From positions 1 through 34,212 of IMG/VR virus record IMGVR_UViG_3300044627_003119: DNA of 34,212 nt. One strand, written 5' to 3'. This stretch comes from a virus. The stretch's first letter is position 1. Each line of letters opens with the position of its first letter. The notes beneath the pieces are model-generated. The model did not search any database, was not told the DNA's origin, and was given only the letters and a program-made list of their open reading frames with translations. This document shows, in pieces, positions 15,926 to 23,613 of the stretch. The position numbers were made by a program, and so were the translations under genes.

Positions 15926-16684
15926 TTATATCTTTCTAAATATTGCTAAATAATTTATTGATTTTGGATCCAACACTAATTCAACTAATTCAAAAGATTT
16001 ATTAATATCTAAATTCTGTTGATTATTTAAAAAATGGCTTTTAAAAATTCCAGTTTTTTGTGTATTGATTAAATCTTCACACAATAATGCGTTATCATAT
16101 TTAAACATCCCACGACTAGTTTTTGGATTTTGAATATCTTCCATAAAATAATATCCATTTTGTTTTACTAAATCTTTTGCTTGCCACAAACTTACTGCCA
16201 TATGATTTGGCCAATGACTACCATCTTCAATAAAAAAATCAAAATTATTTGGGCATTGTTCTTTTATTTCATTCCAATCGCAAAAATTTCCTTGATCAGC
16301 ATATATAAAATTTACACCCAATTCATTTAAAAAATTTATATCTTTAGTTTTATCTTCTAAATAATTACCCCAAAAATTATCCATCCCATATAATTCTACA
16401 TTTTTAAAAAATGTTAACCACATTTTTTGTGAAGCGTATGGAAATCTTTTATCACAAATTCCTATTTCAAATAATTTAACATGATCTTCTCTATAATTAT
16501 TCATATACTTTTCATAGGTTATAGTATATGACATAGAAAAGTGCTCTGGATAATCTTTACTCCATGATAAAGATTTTGAATCAGCATTACCTTTATCTGT
16601 TTCAAACAAATTTGCAATTTCTGTTAATGATTTAGTATTGTCATACAGTGAACGATTATAATTTGTATTTTTAAAAAGTTTCAT
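15926..16684 (-). CDS. MycE-like sugar O-methyltransferase, paralogue of the 15247 product
   Basis: This protein has 252 residues. It shares with its neighbour the front 'ANLFETDKG' (24-32), the SAM motif 'LFEIGI' (71-76), Y-G-M-D at the second strand (99-102), 'ADQGNF' (129-134), 'FFIEDGSHWPNHMAVSLWQA' (150-169) and 'NGYYFMEDIQNP'. The SAM motif reads E-I-G-I-C-D rather than E-V-G-V-x-x, and the region before it is longer. The two copies have clearly diverged and probably methylate different positions or different sugars. The ATG at 16684 lies one base after the stop of the ThDP enzyme gene, so it belongs to the same transcription unit. GC content is very low, like the rest of the island. 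Confidence 0.72.
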   Translation of the reverse strand: MKLFKNTNYNRSLYDNTKSLTEIANLFETDKGNADSKSLSWSKDYPEHFSMSYTITYEKYMNNYREDHVKLFEIGICDKRFPYASQKMWLTFFKNVELYGMDNFWGNYLEDKTKDINFLNELGVNFIYADQGNFCDWNEIKEQCPNNFDFFIEDGSHWPNHMAVSLWQAKDLVKQNGYYFMEDIQNPKTSRGMFKYDNALLCEDLINTQKTGIFKSHFLNNQQNLDINKSFELVELVLDPKSINYLAIFRKI

Positions 16685-16685
16685 A

Positions 16686-18422
16686 TTAAGTTTTCACATT
16701 CATATCTGTCAATTCGCCTGGAATAATTTTTCCATTTTTATCAATTCCTTTAGAAATAACTTTTGGTTCGTGTTGTTCATTAGGATCACTGAATATTTCA
16801 ATTAAAATACTTTCTTTATTTGAAAATACTTCATTTAATTTAGGATCTAACATATCATTTGTTTTAATAGAAATATACTTCAAACCAAATGCATTAGCTA
16901 TTTTTTCAAATGAAGGAATTGAAACACCAGAAGAAATTTCAGAAGCAACTAAATTTCCTTTAAAAAATGAATTTTGAGTTAATTTGATTGATAAGTAACC
17001 ACAATTATTTAGAATAAATATTTTTATTGGTACTTTATTATGACAAACTGTTTCTAATTCTTGTAGATTCATCATAATACTTCCATCTCCTTCTATGCAT
17101 ATTATCTCTTTTTTACTTCCATAATGTGCTCCAATTGCTGCTGGCAATCCATAACCCATTGGAGCAGTTCCTTCATTACTAAAAAGTCTTTGTTTGCCTT
17201 TTAAGGTTATAGTTTTTAAAGGTACTACATGAGCTGTTCCATCACTAGTTACTATAATTGAATCTTCTGATAAATATTTTTCTAATTTATTAGAAAAAAC
17301 ATAGCTACTAACATAATCTTTTAAAAACTTATGTTTTTCTAAAACTAATATTTCATTATTTCTATATTTTTTAATATTATTTTGCCATTCACTTATATCA
17401 TTTACTTTAACATTTTTAATCATGTTAAAAAACAAACGAAGATCAATACACCAACCTATTTTATTTTTAAATTTTAATTTTTTAATTTCGTTTTTATCAA
17501 CATCGATTATAAATTTAGTTGCCCCAGGAGCAAATTTTGATTGATCATATCCAATCATTTTTGGATTTAATCTAGATCCAAGAGATATTACTAAATCTGA
17601 CTCCTGTATAATTTGATTTGATGTGCGTTGTCCTAAAATTCCAAACCTACCAGCATAATATTCATAATCAGAATTTACAACATCAACCGCTGAATGGGGT
17701 CCAGTTAAGACTGGAATACCTGTTTTATTTAAAAATTCTAGTAAATTATCAACATTATTTGACACACGAACACCATTACCAACAACAACAACTGGTCTTT
17801 TACTTTTTAACAGTAATTTTTGAAGTTTATTTAAATATAACGAATTGATTATTTTATTATTTTTTTGCTTTGGTAAAATAAATTTTTTTAATTTAGAAAT
17901 ATTAACTTCGCTGCTCTGTATGTCAAGTGGTATATCTAACCACACAGGCCCAGGACGCCCAGAAACTGCTAAATGATATGCCTTTTCTAAATGGTACAAT
18001 ATACTGTTTTTATCTGTTATAGTAACAGCATATTTCGTCATAGGTCTTACTGTATCAACAATATTATATTCTTGCTGTCCTATTTGCCTACAACCAGTTC
18101 CATTTGACAATTGATCAGATGGAACTTGTCCAGAAATTACAATCATAGGAATAGAATCCTGAAAAGCACATAAAACTCCTGTAAGAGCATTTGTTCCACC
18201 AGGACCAGTAGTGACCAAAACACAACCAGGTATATTTTTTATTCTTGCATATGCTTCTGCTGCCATAGAACAAGCTTGTTCATGATGATTGCAGATATAT
18301 TTTAATTCTTTATTTTTCCCCAAAGAATCAATTAAATGCATACATCCACCACCAGACACAGTAAAAACTGTGTCTATTCCTTTATCTTTTATAAATTTAA
18401 AAACTAAATCAGAAATTTTCAT
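16686..18422 (-). CDS. ThDP-dependent acetolactate synthase-like enzyme, possibly YerE-like
   Basis: This protein has 578 residues from the ATG at 18422, one base after the NeuB stop; an in-frame ATG at 18434 is possible. The N-terminal ThDP domain has 'VSGGGCMHLIDSLG' and the catalytic Glu48 in H-H-E-Q. The middle domain has 'GRFGILGQRTSN', and the C-terminal domain has the cofactor motif G-D-G (445-447) with N-N at 472-473. The length and order match acetolactate synthases. However, ALS has no obvious use to a phage, and enzymes of this branch are common in surface-sugar clusters. There YerE-type members add a two-carbon unit from pyruvate to the keto group of an NDP-3,6-dideoxy-4-keto-sugar. 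The RfbH-like enzyme in the same island could make such a substrate. The assignment to this reaction is inference; the ThDP fold is sure. Confidence 0.88.
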   Translation of the reverse strand: MKISDLVFKFIKDKGIDTVFTVSGGGCMHLIDSLGKNKELKYICNHHEQACSMAAEAYARIKNIPGCVLVTTGPGGTNALTGVLCAFQDSIPMIVISGQVPSDQLSNGTGCRQIGQQEYNIVDTVRPMTKYAVTITDKNSILYHLEKAYHLAVSGRPGPVWLDIPLDIQSSEVNISKLKKFILPKQKNNKIINSLYLNKLQKLLLKSKRPVVVVGNGVRVSNNVDNLLEFLNKTGIPVLTGPHSAVDVVNSDYEYYAGRFGILGQRTSNQIIQESDLVISLGSRLNPKMIGYDQSKFAPGATKFIIDVDKNEIKKLKFKNKIGWCIDLRLFFNMIKNVKVNDISEWQNNIKKYRNNEILVLEKHKFLKDYVSSYVFSNKLEKYLSEDSIIVTSDGTAHVVPLKTITLKGKQRLFSNEGTAPMGYGLPAAIGAHYGSKKEIICIEGDGSIMMNLQELETVCHNKVPIKIFILNNCGYLSIKLTQNSFFKGNLVASEISSGVSIPSFEKIANAFGLKYISIKTNDMLDPKLNEVFSNKESILIEIFSDPNEQHEPKVISKGIDKNGKIIPGELTDMNVKT

Positions 18423-18423
18423 A

Positions 18424-19497
18424 TTAAATATCATCCACGATTAAAGGAGAATCCTTTTTTAAATTTCTCAAAGCAATCGCATCATTTTCAATAAAATCTC
18501 TTGAGGTTAATTGATTTATTTCTTTCTGATATGGAATAGCAGAATATAAATCATCTAAACTCACACTTTCTCCTTTATTTATATCTCTTTTTAGATACAA
18601 TCCGCGATATAAAGATTCTAAATATTTTTTTTCCTTGTCATCAATAATTCTTCTAATTAATGATGAAGAACCACACATTTCAACTGCTTTATTGTATGAT
18701 TTAAACCAAGTATCAATTTGTTCTGGTGTTGAACAATAACTAGATATTTCAGTTTGTTGGTGATCTTTTGGATATGGAATATCTATGTGTCTCTCCCATG
18801 TTCTAACGCCCTTACCATATGATATCAACACAGAAGAATACCAATCATGATATTCGTGAGTAGATAATCCTATAACTATATTTGGATATTTTAGTTTTAA
18901 ATAATCAATCTGATGTAATTCTAATTCATTATCTTCGCTTGGATATTTTGAAACACAATGATTAACTGATATTAAAATATTTCTATTTGTAAAATACTTA
19001 ACAACATCATCTATCTGTTTATCATTTGCTCCACCCGTTGAAATAATTACAGGTTTTTTTGTTGATGCTATTTTTTTAATTAATATCCAATCATTAATAT
19101 CAGCACTTGCTATTTTTATGATAGGTAAATTCATAGAAACACACCAATCTACAGATTGCTCATCAAATGGAGTTGCCATTGGAATACAATCATGTTTACG
19201 AATATAATTAATGAGTTCTTCAAATTCGTCATATGTTAATTTTGTTTTACATGTTTTTTGAATATATCTACTTCTTTTAGGTAAATTAGTTAACTCTTCA
19301 CCTTTTCCTTCAGTTTTAAAATCTTTATGAATAAATGTATCTACATCTCTAAACTGTAATTTAATTGCTGCTTTAACTTTATTTGTTTTTACAACTTTAG
19401 CAAATTGTTTTACAATTTGCTTTCCTCGTTTTAATGATCCCCAATGATTATTTGCTAACTCAAGAACAAATAAATTTTCAAATATATTATTTACCAT
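18424..19497 (-). CDS. neuB: NeuB-like nonulosonate synthase with a SAF domain
   Basis: This protein has 357 residues. NeuB enzymes condense phosphoenolpyruvate with N-acetylmannosamine or a related six-carbon sugar to give a sialic acid or a relative. Seen here: the start 'LELANNHWGSLKRGKQIVK', then A-A-I-K-L-Q-F, 'PMATPFDEQSVDW', 'KIASADINDW', 'VIISTGGAND', 'NHCVSKYPSEDNELEL' and 'GLSTHEYHDW', which is the usual TIM-barrel order. Residues of about 293-350 ('LYRGLYLKRDINKGESVS') form the antifreeze-like SAF domain that caps the active site. No CMP-transferase (NeuA) or epimerase is in the window, so the sugar supply must come from the host or from elsewhere in the genome. AGGA lies nine to ten bases before the ATG, which is inside the end of the dehydratase gene. 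Confidence 0.88.
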   Translation of the reverse strand: MVNNIFENLFVLELANNHWGSLKRGKQIVKQFAKVVKTNKVKAAIKLQFRDVDTFIHKDFKTEGKGEELTNLPKRSRYIQKTCKTKLTYDEFEELINYIRKHDCIPMATPFDEQSVDWCVSMNLPIIKIASADINDWILIKKIASTKKPVIISTGGANDKQIDDVVKYFTNRNILISVNHCVSKYPSEDNELELHQIDYLKLKYPNIVIGLSTHEYHDWYSSVLISYGKGVRTWERHIDIPYPKDHQQTEISSYCSTPEQIDTWFKSYNKAVEMCGSSSLIRRIIDDKEKKYLESLYRGLYLKRDINKGESVSLDDLYSAIPYQKEINQLTSRDFIENDAIALRNLKKDSPLIVDDI

Positions 19498-20444
19498 ATA
19501 AATTTTTCCTGATAGTGTTTTACTATATCTTTTAATTCTTTTTCAAAAATTTTAATTGGATTCCAACCTAATGATCTTAGTTTAGAATCATTCAATGCAT
19601 ATCTTACATCCTGTCCAGTTCGATTGAAAGACAAATCAATATAATTTTGTAATTTTTCTTCTGGAATATTATGACATTTCAAAATTTGATTTACTGTTTC
19701 AAAATTACTTTGTTCAAATCCACCACAAATATTGTATATTTCATTTTTAACATCTTTATCAATAATATTTAAAACTGCTCTTGCTGTATCTTCAGCATGT
19801 AACCAATTTCTTATAGGTGTTCCATTGTTATGAAGTGGTATTTTTCTCCCCAAAGCAAGATATTTACATGATTTTGGAATTAATTTTTCAACATATTGAC
19901 CTATTCCATAATTATTTGTTGGTCTAACAATAACATATGGGATTCCATACGTTCTAGCCCAGGCTAATATTAGCATATCTGCTGCTGCTTTAGTCGCTGA
20001 ATATGGATTGGATGGCTTAAGTAAATCTGTTTCTGTGTGAGCACCTTCTTCAATATCTCCATAAACTTCATCAGTGCTAAAATGAAACAAGGTTGGTATT
20101 TTTCCAGTTTCTTGCCTATAATTTCTTATCAATTCTAATAAATTATGTACACCGTCTATATTTGATTTAATAAAATCATCACTATTTGCTATAGAATTTC
20201 CAACATGTGTTTCTGCTGCTGTATTAATTACATAATCACAGTCATATAAAAATTTAAGATCATTTATATCACAATGTACAAATGAAAAGTTTTCATATTT
20301 TGTAAATTCATTTAATAAATCTTTATTTGCAGCATATGTTATTTTATCAACACCTTTTACATACCATCCTCGCTGTAAACATAAACGAGTTATATATGAA
20401 CCAATAAAGCCTAAACAACCTGTAACATATACAATTTTTTTCAT
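19491..20444 (-). CDS. NDP-glucose 4,6-dehydratase-like (RmlB family)
   Basis: This protein has 317 residues from the ATG at 20444 ('MKKIVYVTGCLGFIGSYI'); an ATG 18 bases upstream is possible but would put extra residues before the Rossmann strand. The nucleotide-binding motif T-G-C-L-G-F-I-G is at 8-15. The dehydratase triad Thr124-Asp125-Glu126 in 'FSTDEVYGD' and Tyr148/Lys152 in 'NPYSATKAAA' are intact. 'NNGTPIRNWLHAEDTARAVL' and 'YNICGG' are the sugar-nucleotide contacts of RmlB. It should make an NDP-4-keto-6-deoxyhexose from NDP-glucose, the entry to deoxysugars. Whether the nucleotide is dTDP or CDP is not clear from sequence; CDP would connect it to the RfbH-like enzyme. It is slightly shorter than typical RmlB (about 350). 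It follows the longest gap of the island. Confidence 0.82.
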   Translation of the reverse strand: MKKIVYVTGCLGFIGSYITRLCLQRGWYVKGVDKITYAANKDLLNEFTKYENFSFVHCDINDLKFLYDCDYVINTAAETHVGNSIANSDDFIKSNIDGVHNLLELIRNYRQETGKIPTLFHFSTDEVYGDIEEGAHTETDLLKPSNPYSATKAAADMLILAWARTYGIPYVIVRPTNNYGIGQYVEKLIPKSCKYLALGRKIPLHNNGTPIRNWLHAEDTARAVLNIIDKDVKNEIYNICGGFEQSNFETVNQILKCHNIPEEKLQNYIDLSFNRTGQDVRYALNDSKLRSLGWNPIKIFEKELKDIVKHYQEKFIW

Positions 20445-20528
20445 TTTAAAATTCTCTATCATATTTTATTAACAGATGTCAATATATAAAATATTTTTAT
20501 TTAAATATAAGTAATAATTGATAACATA

Positions 20529-20536
20529 TATTTATG
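20529..20536 (-). promoter_or_regulatory. Candidate late promoter box, imperfect
   Basis: CATAAATA on the minus strand lies four bases after the stop of the 20540 gene. It is the only box-like sequence in the 95-base gap before the dehydratase ATG at 20444. The leader would be about 75-80 bases and very AT-rich. In such AT-rich DNA a chance match is likely. Confidence 0.25.
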
Positions 20537-20539
20537 TTC

Positions 20540-21238
20540 TTATAAAAAATTATTAAAGTAAGATTTTAATATTCTTTCTCTATGTCTATTAGAGGCTCCA
20601 GTTAAATGACATAAAAAAGATTTTTCATTCCATGGATAAGGTATATCTCCTCTAGTGGCCCATTGTTCAGCATACATTTCTCTAGTTGGAGCTGCATTTA
20701 AATAATCATGATCAAGAATTTTCATCATATTTTTATAAGGTGTTCTAAAATATAAAAAATTCATAGCTTCTTGTTCATGTTTAGCTTTTCCAACAAGACT
20801 ATAAAATACTTCAAGAAAATGTTCAGTATTTTTATTTTTAACAAACATAAAATTACCGCCACTTATACTATATTTTCCATTCCAATCATATGATGCATAG
20901 AATGTTATGTCTTCTTCTATTGGAAAATTTTCTATTTTAATTTGATCATTTGTTATTATGGAATCGGCATCAATCCACACTACTATATCATAATAGTTTA
21001 ACATATCGGATGTTCTAGCCGCTCTCATAAATCCCATATTACTTTCATCTATATTTTTTTCTTTATCAGAACCAAAATCTTCAATTTTTAATAAATCATA
21101 ACCATGTTTAGAAGCATATCTTTGTTTAGAAGGAAATGTCATTTCTGCTATTTGTTTAATAGGCAAATCACCACCAGCAGAATAAACATCTAGTTGTAAT
21201 TTCCCTATTCCAGTTACTAATAATACTCGCTTATTCAT
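20540..21238 (-). CDS. Glycosyltransferase of GT-A fold
   Basis: This protein has 232 residues. 'MNKRVLLVTGIGKLQLDV' is followed by 'SKQRYASKHGYDLLKIEDF'. The metal-binding D-A-D (90-92) lies in 'YYDIVVWIDADSII'. 'YSISGGNFMFVKN' and 'HEQEAMNFLYFRTP' are the acceptor-side segments, and 'LCHLTGASNRHRERIL' closes the fold. This order resembles the GMA12/MNN10-like (GT34) and GT8-like families, which transfer galactose, mannose or xylose with retention. The same D-x-D environment (W-I/L-D-A/V-D-S-I) appears in the 22065 gene, so the two may be distant relatives. It overlaps the GT10-like gene upstream by four bases (ATGA). It is likely to add one sugar to a host or phage glycan in the host cytoplasm; donor and acceptor are unknown. 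Confidence 0.75.
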   Translation of the reverse strand: MNKRVLLVTGIGKLQLDVYSAGGDLPIKQIAEMTFPSKQRYASKHGYDLLKIEDFGSDKEKNIDESNMGFMRAARTSDMLNYYDIVVWIDADSIITNDQIKIENFPIEEDITFYASYDWNGKYSISGGNFMFVKNKNTEHFLEVFYSLVGKAKHEQEAMNFLYFRTPYKNMMKILDHDYLNAAPTREMYAEQWATRGDIPYPWNEKSFLCHLTGASNRHRERILKSYFNNFL

Positions 21239-22068
21239 AATTTTAATATTCTTTCTATAATGTTATCACAATATTGTTTTGATTTTTCAAAATTAATATT
21301 TATTTTTTCTAAATTACTATAGTAATAATCATCAGTAAATTTAAAATTTATAAGATCATCAATATTTAACCAATATGATGTATCAAAAAAATCTGATATG
21401 TTTGGACATCCCCAATATATAGGGATTGTTTTAGTTATCAGACAATCTACTATTTTTTCAGAAAAATAATTTACTTCTTGTGTGCTTTCAATTGCTACTG
21501 AATACATGCTATTAAATAGATGTATTTTATCATCATTGGGTAATGTTGGAACATTTGGTATCATAAAACGTGTTGAACTATAAAATTTTTTAGATACTAA
21601 AATTTTATCTTGATTTTGAAATATAATATGTCTTAGATTATATCCAGGTTTTCCATATAAAGATCCACATACCATAGAAAGACTTAATTCTTTCTGAAGA
21701 GTTACTAGATCATTAGTAAATTTTCCAAATGAATCTGGATGATGTTTTGACTTATTTAACCATGTTGTTCCGTACACCATGAACTTTGCGTTTGAACATT
21801 TATCTAAAACTTCTGGATTTGATGTTACAATTTTATCATACTTTTTGTGATGCTTTATAATATTTTCTACAGGTTCAACCCATCTAGAAGTTGTTGGTTC
21901 ATTTACATGACAAAATATTTTATATGAATTTTCACCAATAAACGATGGTTCTCCATTTGGAAATTTATTAGTACCAAATCTTGTAAAATATATTTCTGTT
22001 GGATGCATGATATCTGGAATATCTTCAGAAGATATCATATAATCAGCATTCAATATTACAGGTTTCAT
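21235..22068 (-). CDS. GT10-like (alpha-1,3-fucosyltransferase-like) glycosyltransferase
   Basis: This protein has 277 residues. The diagnostic donor-binding segment is 'YFSEKIVDCLITKTIPIYWG' at 201-220, preceded by 'MYSVAIES' (188-195), as in GT10 enzymes that use GDP-fucose. The N-terminal half ('HVNEPTTSRWVEPVENIIKH', 'YDKIVTSNPEVLDKC') resembles the region in these enzymes that places the acceptor. There is no membrane anchor, in contrast to eukaryotic family members. It overlaps both neighbours by four bases (ATGA at 22068 and 21238), so three transferases are translated as a coupled set. The second GT10-like gene lies at 22759; the two have the same motif but different N-terminal halves, so they probably act on different acceptors. 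The donor may not be fucose. Confidence 0.82.
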   Translation of the reverse strand: MKPVILNADYMISSEDIPDIMHPTEIYFTRFGTNKFPNGEPSFIGENSYKIFCHVNEPTTSRWVEPVENIIKHHKKYDKIVTSNPEVLDKCSNAKFMVYGTTWLNKSKHHPDSFGKFTNDLVTLQKELSLSMVCGSLYGKPGYNLRHIIFQNQDKILVSKKFYSSTRFMIPNVPTLPNDDKIHLFNSMYSVAIESTQEVNYFSEKIVDCLITKTIPIYWGCPNISDFFDTSYWLNIDDLINFKFTDDYYYSNLEKININFEKSKQYCDNIIERILKL

Positions 22069-22748
22069 TGATTCACCAAAAACTTATTTCCTGGGCTTTG
22101 AAATTTAATATTGTGTTCATCAAAACCCATATCTCTCAATACCTGTTCTTTTGATTCTCCATCCGCTAATCCCATTGTAATTACTGGTTCTCCACCTTGA
22201 ATCGGTATACCAGGCCAAACACAATAAGCATTTCCTAAAAAAGCCATACGAACACCAGTATTCTCGTTTATCATTTTCATGAATATCTTTAACAAAACTT
22301 CATGATCAAATGCAATATTTGCTTGTCGTTCTAATTCTTCACTTGCCTCAATCCAAGCATATATAAATTCATAAGATTTTGGTGTTTGATTTAAGTATAT
22401 TGGTGATGCTTTTGGCATACCAATAGTTGTATCTTCCTTTGTAGGAACTTTAGGAAATGCCATAGCTAAATCAACTTTATCGTGAAACTCATCAAAAACT
22501 TCAAGAGGTTTATGTACAATTGAATCTACATCTAACCAAACAAGTGGTGTTCTTAATTCGTTCATCATCTCAAGAATAAATCTAGGTTTTGATAAACAAT
22601 TAGAACGATAATTTCCCTTTGATGGTTTATGTCTAATAAAGTTTGGTACGGAATGTTCCTCAAGATTTTTTTTCAATCTTGTGGCATGATCGCTATAATA
22701 AGTGCGACCATCTACGTCAGCATAAAAAGAAATCACAGGTGTCTTCAT
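22065..22748 (-). CDS. Nucleotide-diphospho-sugar transferase, GT-A fold
   Basis: This protein has 227 residues. 'MKTPVISFYADVDGRTYYSD' is followed by 'NCLSKPRFILEMM' and the metal motif D-V-D (73-75) in 'PLVWLDVDSIVHKP'. 'FDHEVLLKIF' and 'YCVWPG' occur later. This pattern (K-P.fi......PlvWlDvD.iv) matches the putative sugar transferases found in phage and bacterial surface clusters related to GT77. The ATG at 22748 has no ribosome site, but an exact TATAAATA box ends seven bases before it, so it may head a separate late transcript of three coupled transferases (22065, 21235, 20540). Substrates are unknown. Confidence 0.72.
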   Translation of the reverse strand: MKTPVISFYADVDGRTYYSDHATRLKKNLEEHSVPNFIRHKPSKGNYRSNCLSKPRFILEMMNELRTPLVWLDVDSIVHKPLEVFDEFHDKVDLAMAFPKVPTKEDTTIGMPKASPIYLNQTPKSYEFIYAWIEASEELERQANIAFDHEVLLKIFMKMINENTGVRMAFLGNAYCVWPGIPIQGGEPVITMGLADGESKEQVLRDMGFDEHNIKFQSPGNKFLVNQ

Positions 22749-22755
22749 GGTCTAG

Positions 22756-22763
22756 TATTTATA
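22756..22763 (-). promoter_or_regulatory. T4-type late promoter box
   Basis: An exact TATAAATA on the minus strand overlaps the TAA stop of the GT10-like gene at 22759. It is separated from the ATG at 22748 by seven bases (CTAGACC). No ribosome site fits in this space. Confidence 0.5.
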
Positions 22764-23601
22764 TTTGTTTTATCATGTGATAAAGAATGTCATCTGCATT
22801 CTCTAATTTTTTCACACGTTCGAAATTATGTTTAATTGCATCCATCTTACTATAATATAATTCTTCTGTTAATTGTGATGGATCAAATGATGAATCAAGT
22901 GTAATAATTCCTTCTGAATTGAAATAATTACCAATATCAGGTGTACCCCAATATACAGGTATTGTTCCAGTTGCAAAACAGTCTGTTAATTTTTCTGTAA
23001 AGTAAGTTGGATACTTATCATTTTCAATAACAATTGAAAACATATATGGATTCAAGGCACGACTTTTATCTCCCCAAGGTCGTTTCTCATATCCAAATCT
23101 TTGTGATCCTAATACACCACCATATAAATCAACTTTATCTTTCCATTTGTCTGCCAAAGCATGACGAACTTGATGACCTATTGTTGCTTGTTTTGGTGAT
23201 GCTATTAGAGATACTAATTTATTCTTTTCAAATATTTGTTGATCTTCTATCCAAGGAAGGTTACTTCCAGCAAACGAGAAATGTAATTTTTTATTTTTAC
23301 TGCAAAATGTCCTATCAGAAAAATAAACAGCATCATAGCTGTCACAAATCCGTTCAAGATGTTTTTCAAATAAATCTTTAGGAAAATTAAATTCATAAAA
23401 TATCGCCCTTGATTCACAAATCCATGCTATCTTTTTTTCGTTAGGCTTCTTTACGTAATTTATTCCATGTGAAATAGCTGCATCTATAAAAACCTTGATA
23501 TTGCTATCTTCTTTCGTCCATGAAAATAATTTAGGTTTCTTGTCAGAACAGGAAGACTGATCTGTATTAAACGGTGCTCCAATTGCTTGCATTATATCCA
23601 T
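22759..23601 (-). CDS. GT10-like (alpha-1,3-fucosyltransferase-like) glycosyltransferase
   Basis: This protein has 280 residues. The donor motif 'YFTEKLTDCFATGTIPVYWG' at 200-219 with 'MFSIVIEND' just before it is close to the GT10 consensus. The N-terminal half contains 'KIAWICESRAIF' (57-68) and 'SYDAVYFSDRTFC' (88-100), the layout of Helicobacter-type alpha-1,3-fucosyltransferases and their many phage and bacterial relatives. 'GGVLGSQRFGYEKRPWGDKS' (161-180) is the segment that usually orders the donor loop. It is the first gene of the sugar island after regA, 12 bases after its stop. The island begins here without a terminator, so read-through from the replication genes is possible. An ATG nine bases further in is an alternative start. 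Confidence 0.85.
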   Translation of the reverse strand: MDIMQAIGAPFNTDQSSCSDKKPKLFSWTKEDSNIKVFIDAAISHGINYVKKPNEKKIAWICESRAIFYEFNFPKDLFEKHLERICDSYDAVYFSDRTFCSKNKKLHFSFAGSNLPWIEDQQIFEKNKLVSLIASPKQATIGHQVRHALADKWKDKVDLYGGVLGSQRFGYEKRPWGDKSRALNPYMFSIVIENDKYPTYFTEKLTDCFATGTIPVYWGTPDIGNYFNSEGIITLDSSFDPSQLTEELYYSKMDAIKHNFERVKKLENADDILYHMIKQI

Positions 23602-23613
23602 ATTAAAAACAAC

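Noticed and set aside
18576-18583. TATAAATA on the minus strand
   Set aside because: It lies inside the NeuB coding region with no start codon nearby downstream, so it is best taken as chance in AT-rich DNA.
20477-20482. TTGACA on the minus strand before the dehydratase gene, as a host-type -35 box
   Set aside because: The only TATAAT-like sequence downstream is at a 13-base spacing, too short for a sigma-70 promoter.
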